Shown here piece after piece: positions 61,244 through 64,000 of a DNA stretch of 64,000 nt. This DNA comes from AP-15 sp963814805 (GTDB lineage Bacteria > Pseudomonadota > Alphaproteobacteria > ATCC43930 > CGMCC-115725): NCBI GenBank assembly GCA_963814805.1, contig CAWFER010000015.1, forward strand, positions 62,001 to 126,000. The letters run 5' to 3'. A program made the position numbers and the translations under genes. Every line of letters begins with the position of its first letter. Position 1 is the first letter of the stretch. Under the pieces are notes generated by a model, which saw only the letters and a list, made by a program, of their open reading frames with translations, made no database searches and was not told the DNA's origin.

Positions 61244-62176
61244 ATGAGCGCGAAGCCACAATCGAGATCGGCGCGCCTGCAGGAACTGATCCGGCGCCGG
61301 GACAAGGTGCTGGCGGTCCTGCACCCGCCGACTGCGGCGCATGCCCGGATCATGGAAAAAGCCGGTTGCGAGGCGTTGTTCGTCGGCACCGGCGGGGTGG
61401 TCGGCGCCTATACGGGTCTTGCCGATGTCGGCGCTGCGACGATGACCGAATGCGTGACGATCGCCGGCTGGATCGCCGACAGCGTGTCGATCCCGGTGAT
61501 CATGGACGGCGACACCGGTCATGGCGGCATCATGGCCGTGCGTCGGATGATCCGCGAATGCATCCGCGCCGGGGTTGCCGGCGTACGCATTGACGACCAG
61601 CCGATCGAAGGCAAGCGCAGCACGCAGAGCGCCGGCGTCGAGGTCGTGCCGCTCGACCAGGCGATCGCACGCTATCGCGCAGCCGTCGATATGAAGAACG
61701 AACTCGACCCGAACTTCGTGGTAATGGCGCAGTGCTACGCCCGCGATGCCCCGGGCGGCGCCTTGGCGGACACGATCGCCCGGATGCGGGCCTACCGTGA
61801 GGCGGCTGGCGTCGACTGGGTGCAGTTCGAATCGCCCCATTCGGTCGACGAAATCAGAGCGGCGCGCGCAGCGGTGGCGGGGCCGTTTTCTTTCATGAAG
61901 GGGAAGCTCGGCCGCTACCTCGATCTCGACGAGCATCTGGCGCTCGGCGTTACTATCGCCTGGTATCCGGGTTTCACGCACCACGTCACCTGGGCGGCGC
62001 TGTGGGATTTCATGAGCGCGTTCCAGTCGGGCGGCGTCAAGGCGTGGGACAGCTTTGTCGAGAGCCGCCTCGATCGGCCTTATCCCGCGCCCGAGGCGCC
62101 TGAGGATGGCGAAAGCGGAGCCAAACAGCAGGCGCTCGAACAACGCTACTTTTCGTCAGGCGCTCGCCGCCAATAG
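61244..62176 (+). CDS. isocitrate lyase/PEP mutase family protein
   Basis: An intact 310-residue TIM-barrel lyase. AAGGGG lies upstream of the ATG at 61244; two in-frame GTG codons just before it are less likely. The family signatures are AHARIMEKAGCEALFVGTGG, VIMDGDTGHGGIMAVRRMIR (metal-binding Asp-x-Asp-x-Gly-x-Gly), GVAGVRIDDQPIEGKRST and VVMAQCYARDAPGGALAD. The DDQ in place of the usual EDQ retains an acidic side chain. Members cleave or form C-C bonds in 2-methylisocitrate, phosphonate or malate-type substrates. The exact substrate is unknown. It is followed 31 bp later by the amidohydrolase gene. Confidence 0.9.
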   Translation: MSAKPQSRSARLQELIRRRDKVLAVLHPPTAAHARIMEKAGCEALFVGTGGVVGAYTGLADVGAATMTECVTIAGWIADSVSIPVIMDGDTGHGGIMAVRRMIRECIRAGVAGVRIDDQPIEGKRSTQSAGVEVVPLDQAIARYRAAVDMKNELDPNFVVMAQCYARDAPGGALADTIARMRAYREAAGVDWVQFESPHSVDEIRAARAAVAGPFSFMKGKLGRYLDLDEHLALGVTIAWYPGFTHHVTWAALWDFMSAFQSGGVKAWDSFVESRLDRPYPAPEAPEDGESGAKQQALEQRYFSSGARRQ

Positions 62177-62207
62177 ATTTTAACACCATTCGTAGGGGGA
62201 GTGAGCC

Positions 62208-63356
62208 ATGGCGCGCAACGGCTTTAGGATCTTCGATTCCGACACTCATGTCGGCCCGGATGCGCGCATCTTGGCCGGCTATCTCAGCGCGGCCGAAAAG
62301 GACGGCTTGCGTGCTTGGGAGGCGTACAAGTCGGTCGACCGCTCAGGGCGCGAGACCTACACCAAAGGGCAGCGCCGCTATCGTCGTCGCCTCGGCATGG
62401 CTGAACCCGACGAAGCCCCGGCCGGGTACATGGCGGGGTTCACCGGCGTAAGGCGGACGCGCGAGCCCTCGCCCCGTGTCGATGCCGATCCCGGCGAGCG
62501 CATCAAGGACATGGATCATGAGGGCGTCGACGTGAACCTGACCCTTCCCTCGGGCTGGTTCGGCGCCTGGACGGCCGGCGACGACGTGGCCCTCGAGATG
62601 GCGATGTATCGCGCCTATCACCGCTGGATGGCGGACTATTGCGGCATTTACCCGAACCGGCTCGGCGGCGTGATCCTGGCCGGCGCCCGCGATGTAGACG
62701 GGGCGCTCGACGAGATCCGTCGCTGGGGGCGCTCGAGCTGGGCCTGGGGGATGATGGTCTACGCACCCGCCGGCACGCCGCTCGACCATCCGACGCTGGA
62801 GGCGCTCTACGCCGAAGCCGCCGAACTCGATCTCGCGGTCGTGCTTCACACCTTCACGGTGATGCCGCCTTACGCGCCGGGCGGGCAGGACACCTGGGAC
62901 AATCTGTGGCTCCAGCGCTCGGCGGCGCACCCCTGGTGCGGCATGCGCAACATGGCGGCGCTGATCGGCAGCGGGGTCATGGACCGCTACCCGAGCTTGC
63001 GGGTCGGCACCTTGGAGGCCGGGCACGGCTGGCTGCCGTTCTGGATGGCGCGGCTTGACGAGCACGCCGAGACAATCAAGGCGGCGCTCCCCGAGCTGGC
63101 GCACAAGCCCAGCGAATACGTCACCGGCGGGCGCTATTTCCAGAGCATCGAGATCCCCGAGGGCGCCAGGTTGACCAACGCCGTCATCGACCTCGTCGGC
63201 GATCACGTTCTGATGTACGCGTCGGACTATCCGCATGGCGAGAGCCACTTCCCCCAATCGACCTCGCTGGTGCTGGACTGGGCGATGGAGCCGGCGCGGA
63301 AACGCAAGCTGCTGTGGGACAACGCCACCCGCTTCTATGCGCGCGCCCCGATTTGA
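62208..63356 (+). CDS. amidohydrolase-family protein (metal-dependent hydrolase/decarboxylase)
   Basis: An intact 382-residue amidohydrolase_2-type protein. It starts MARNGFRIFDSDTHVGPDAR (D-x-D/H metal motif), continues IKDMDHEGVDVNLTLPSGWF, RWMADYCGIYPNRLGGVILA and LDLAVVLHTFTVMPPYAPGG (metal His). The C-terminus has RYPSLRVGTLEAGHGWLPFW, MARLDEHAETIKAA and HVLMYASDYPHGESHFPQST (catalytic Asp). This is the pattern of ACMSD/gamma-resorcylate decarboxylase-like enzymes, which decarboxylate or hydrolyse aromatic or cyclic substrates. Next to a PEP mutase-family lyase and a Gfo/Idh/MocA oxidoreductase, it probably belongs to a catabolic pathway. Confidence 0.9.
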   Translation: MARNGFRIFDSDTHVGPDARILAGYLSAAEKDGLRAWEAYKSVDRSGRETYTKGQRRYRRRLGMAEPDEAPAGYMAGFTGVRRTREPSPRVDADPGERIKDMDHEGVDVNLTLPSGWFGAWTAGDDVALEMAMYRAYHRWMADYCGIYPNRLGGVILAGARDVDGALDEIRRWGRSSWAWGMMVYAPAGTPLDHPTLEALYAEAAELDLAVVLHTFTVMPPYAPGGQDTWDNLWLQRSAAHPWCGMRNMAALIGSGVMDRYPSLRVGTLEAGHGWLPFWMARLDEHAETIKAALPELAHKPSEYVTGGRYFQSIEIPEGARLTNAVIDLVGDHVLMYASDYPHGESHFPQSTSLVLDWAMEPARKRKLLWDNATRFYARAPI

Positions 63357-63415
63357 TGCGGTCCGATCCGTGAGGTCGAGTGGGAACCATCGATCCGACG
63401 ACGGGAGGGAATGCT

Positions 63416-64000
63416 ATGGCGACAGGCAGCAAGATCCGCGTGGGCATTGTCGGGGCCAGTCCGAACCGGGGATTTGCCTCGATCGCGCACGTCCCGGCCT
63501 TGCGGGCGCTCCCCGAATTCGAGATCAGCGCCGTCTGCACGACCCGTCAGGACTCGGCCGAGGCGGCGGCCAGGCATTTTGGCATTCCGCTGGCGTTTTC
63601 CGACCCCGAAAAGCTCGCGAGTCATCCCGATGTCGATCTGGTCACGGTTAGCGTCAAGGTCCCCGATCATTACCGGCCGGTCATGGCCGCGATCGAGGCA
63701 GGAAAGCATGTCTATTGCGAATGGCCGCTCGGCCGCGATACCGCCGAGGGGACGCAGATGCTCGATGCGGCCGAACGCCGAGGGATCCGGCATGCGGTCG
63801 GACTGCAGGCCCAAGTGTCTCCGGCGATCAATTACATAAACGACCTGGTCGCCGATGGCTACGTCGGCCGGGTGCTGTCGGCGACGATGATTGCTTGCGC
63901 GCCGAACTGGGGAGCCTCGATCGGCCGCGCCTTTCAGGCCGACCGCGCCAATGGCGCCAATTTGCTGACGATCACCGGCGGCCACACGATCGATGCGTTG
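63416..64000 (+). CDS. Gfo/Idh/MocA-family oxidoreductase, cut by window end
   Basis: An open frame of 195 codons with no stop before the window edge. The ATG at 63416 follows GGGAGGGA. It starts MATGSKIRVGIVGASPNRGF, with the Rossmann motif VGIVGASPNRGFASIAHVPA, then LPEFEISAVCTTRQDSAEAA, DPEKLASHPDVDLVTVSVKV, and the family box AGKHVYCEWPLGRDTAEGTQ (the usual EKP is EWP here). The start of the C-terminal domain follows (VGLQAQVSPAINYINDLVAD). It probably reduces or oxidises a sugar or cyclic alcohol with NAD(P). Same strand as the two upstream genes, so likely co-transcribed. Confidence 0.9.
   Translation, partial: MATGSKIRVGIVGASPNRGFASIAHVPALRALPEFEISAVCTTRQDSAEAAARHFGIPLAFSDPEKLASHPDVDLVTVSVKVPDHYRPVMAAIEAGKHVYCEWPLGRDTAEGTQMLDAAERRGIRHAVGLQAQVSPAINYINDLVADGYVGRVLSATMIACAPNWGASIGRAFQADRANGANLLTITGGHTIDAL

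Overview
The window is about 64 kb of GC-rich DNA from an alphaproteobacterium, most likely a soil or environmental member of Rhodospirillales or Hyphomicrobiales. Supporting this are the conserved recG / sdhE / mfd block, the alphaproteobacterial order hemD / mitofilin-like gene / hemY, the membrane-bound ferritin (Mbfa-like) gene, and IS66, IS21, IS1595 and ISNCY elements common in these orders. Many single-copy genes, including housekeeping genes such as mfd, thiE and hemD, are broken by one- or two-base indels, while homology continues cleanly in the next frame. I read most of these as consensus sequencing errors and give whole-gene spans.

Layout. (1) 1-21.8 kb is core chromosome: a DyP-like peroxidase fragment, a methyltransferase, glutathione reductase, RecG, SdhE, Mfd and a DUF882 protein. 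It continues with a long minus-strand run (SIMPL protein, ThiE, FadB-like enzyme, two acyl-CoA dehydrogenases, zinc-ribbon protein, ferritin-like/VIT1 protein) and the plus-strand hemD / mitofilin-like / hemY set, and ends at a tRNA-Thr(CGT). (2) 21.8-36 kb is accessory: small metabolic genes, then a tyrosine recombinase and a second integrase gene cut into three pieces. An IS66 (8-bp target duplication) and an IS21-type element (4-bp duplication) interrupt that integrase, and the IS21-type element carries a second IS21-type element inside its own istB (6-bp duplication). (3) 36.3-40.5 kb holds a large minus-strand protein with a Cap4/DUF4297-like nuclease end, a STAND-type NTPase and a long helical-repeat C-terminus. 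It looks like an Avs-type antiphage sensor-effector, followed by an overlapping small ORF. (4) 41-51.7 kb contains a stand-alone LigD-type ligase domain, an FAD oxidoreductase and a metG scrap split by an IS1595 element. It continues with a LysR / DoxX / NmrA-like cluster, a serine recombinase next to AT-rich membrane-protein genes, an ISNCY element between imperfect direct repeats, and an integrase relic. (5) 52-60.1 kb is a three-gene operon: a type III Res-like helicase-nuclease, a beta-class DNA methyltransferase and a RelE-like/UvrD-like fusion helicase. The methyltransferase has an AT-rich central segment where the target-recognition domain should lie, which suggests specificity exchange, and an in-frame palindromic repeat. 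(6) 60.2-64 kb is a metabolic cluster: class II aldolase, PEP mutase/isocitrate lyase family, amidohydrolase and a Gfo/Idh/MocA oxidoreductase cut by the window end.

The accessory half (22-60 kb) is therefore a defence- and transposon-rich region starting just after a tRNA gene. The two most interesting systems are the Avs-like nuclease-STAND protein with its small partner ORF and the three-gene restriction-modification-like operon.
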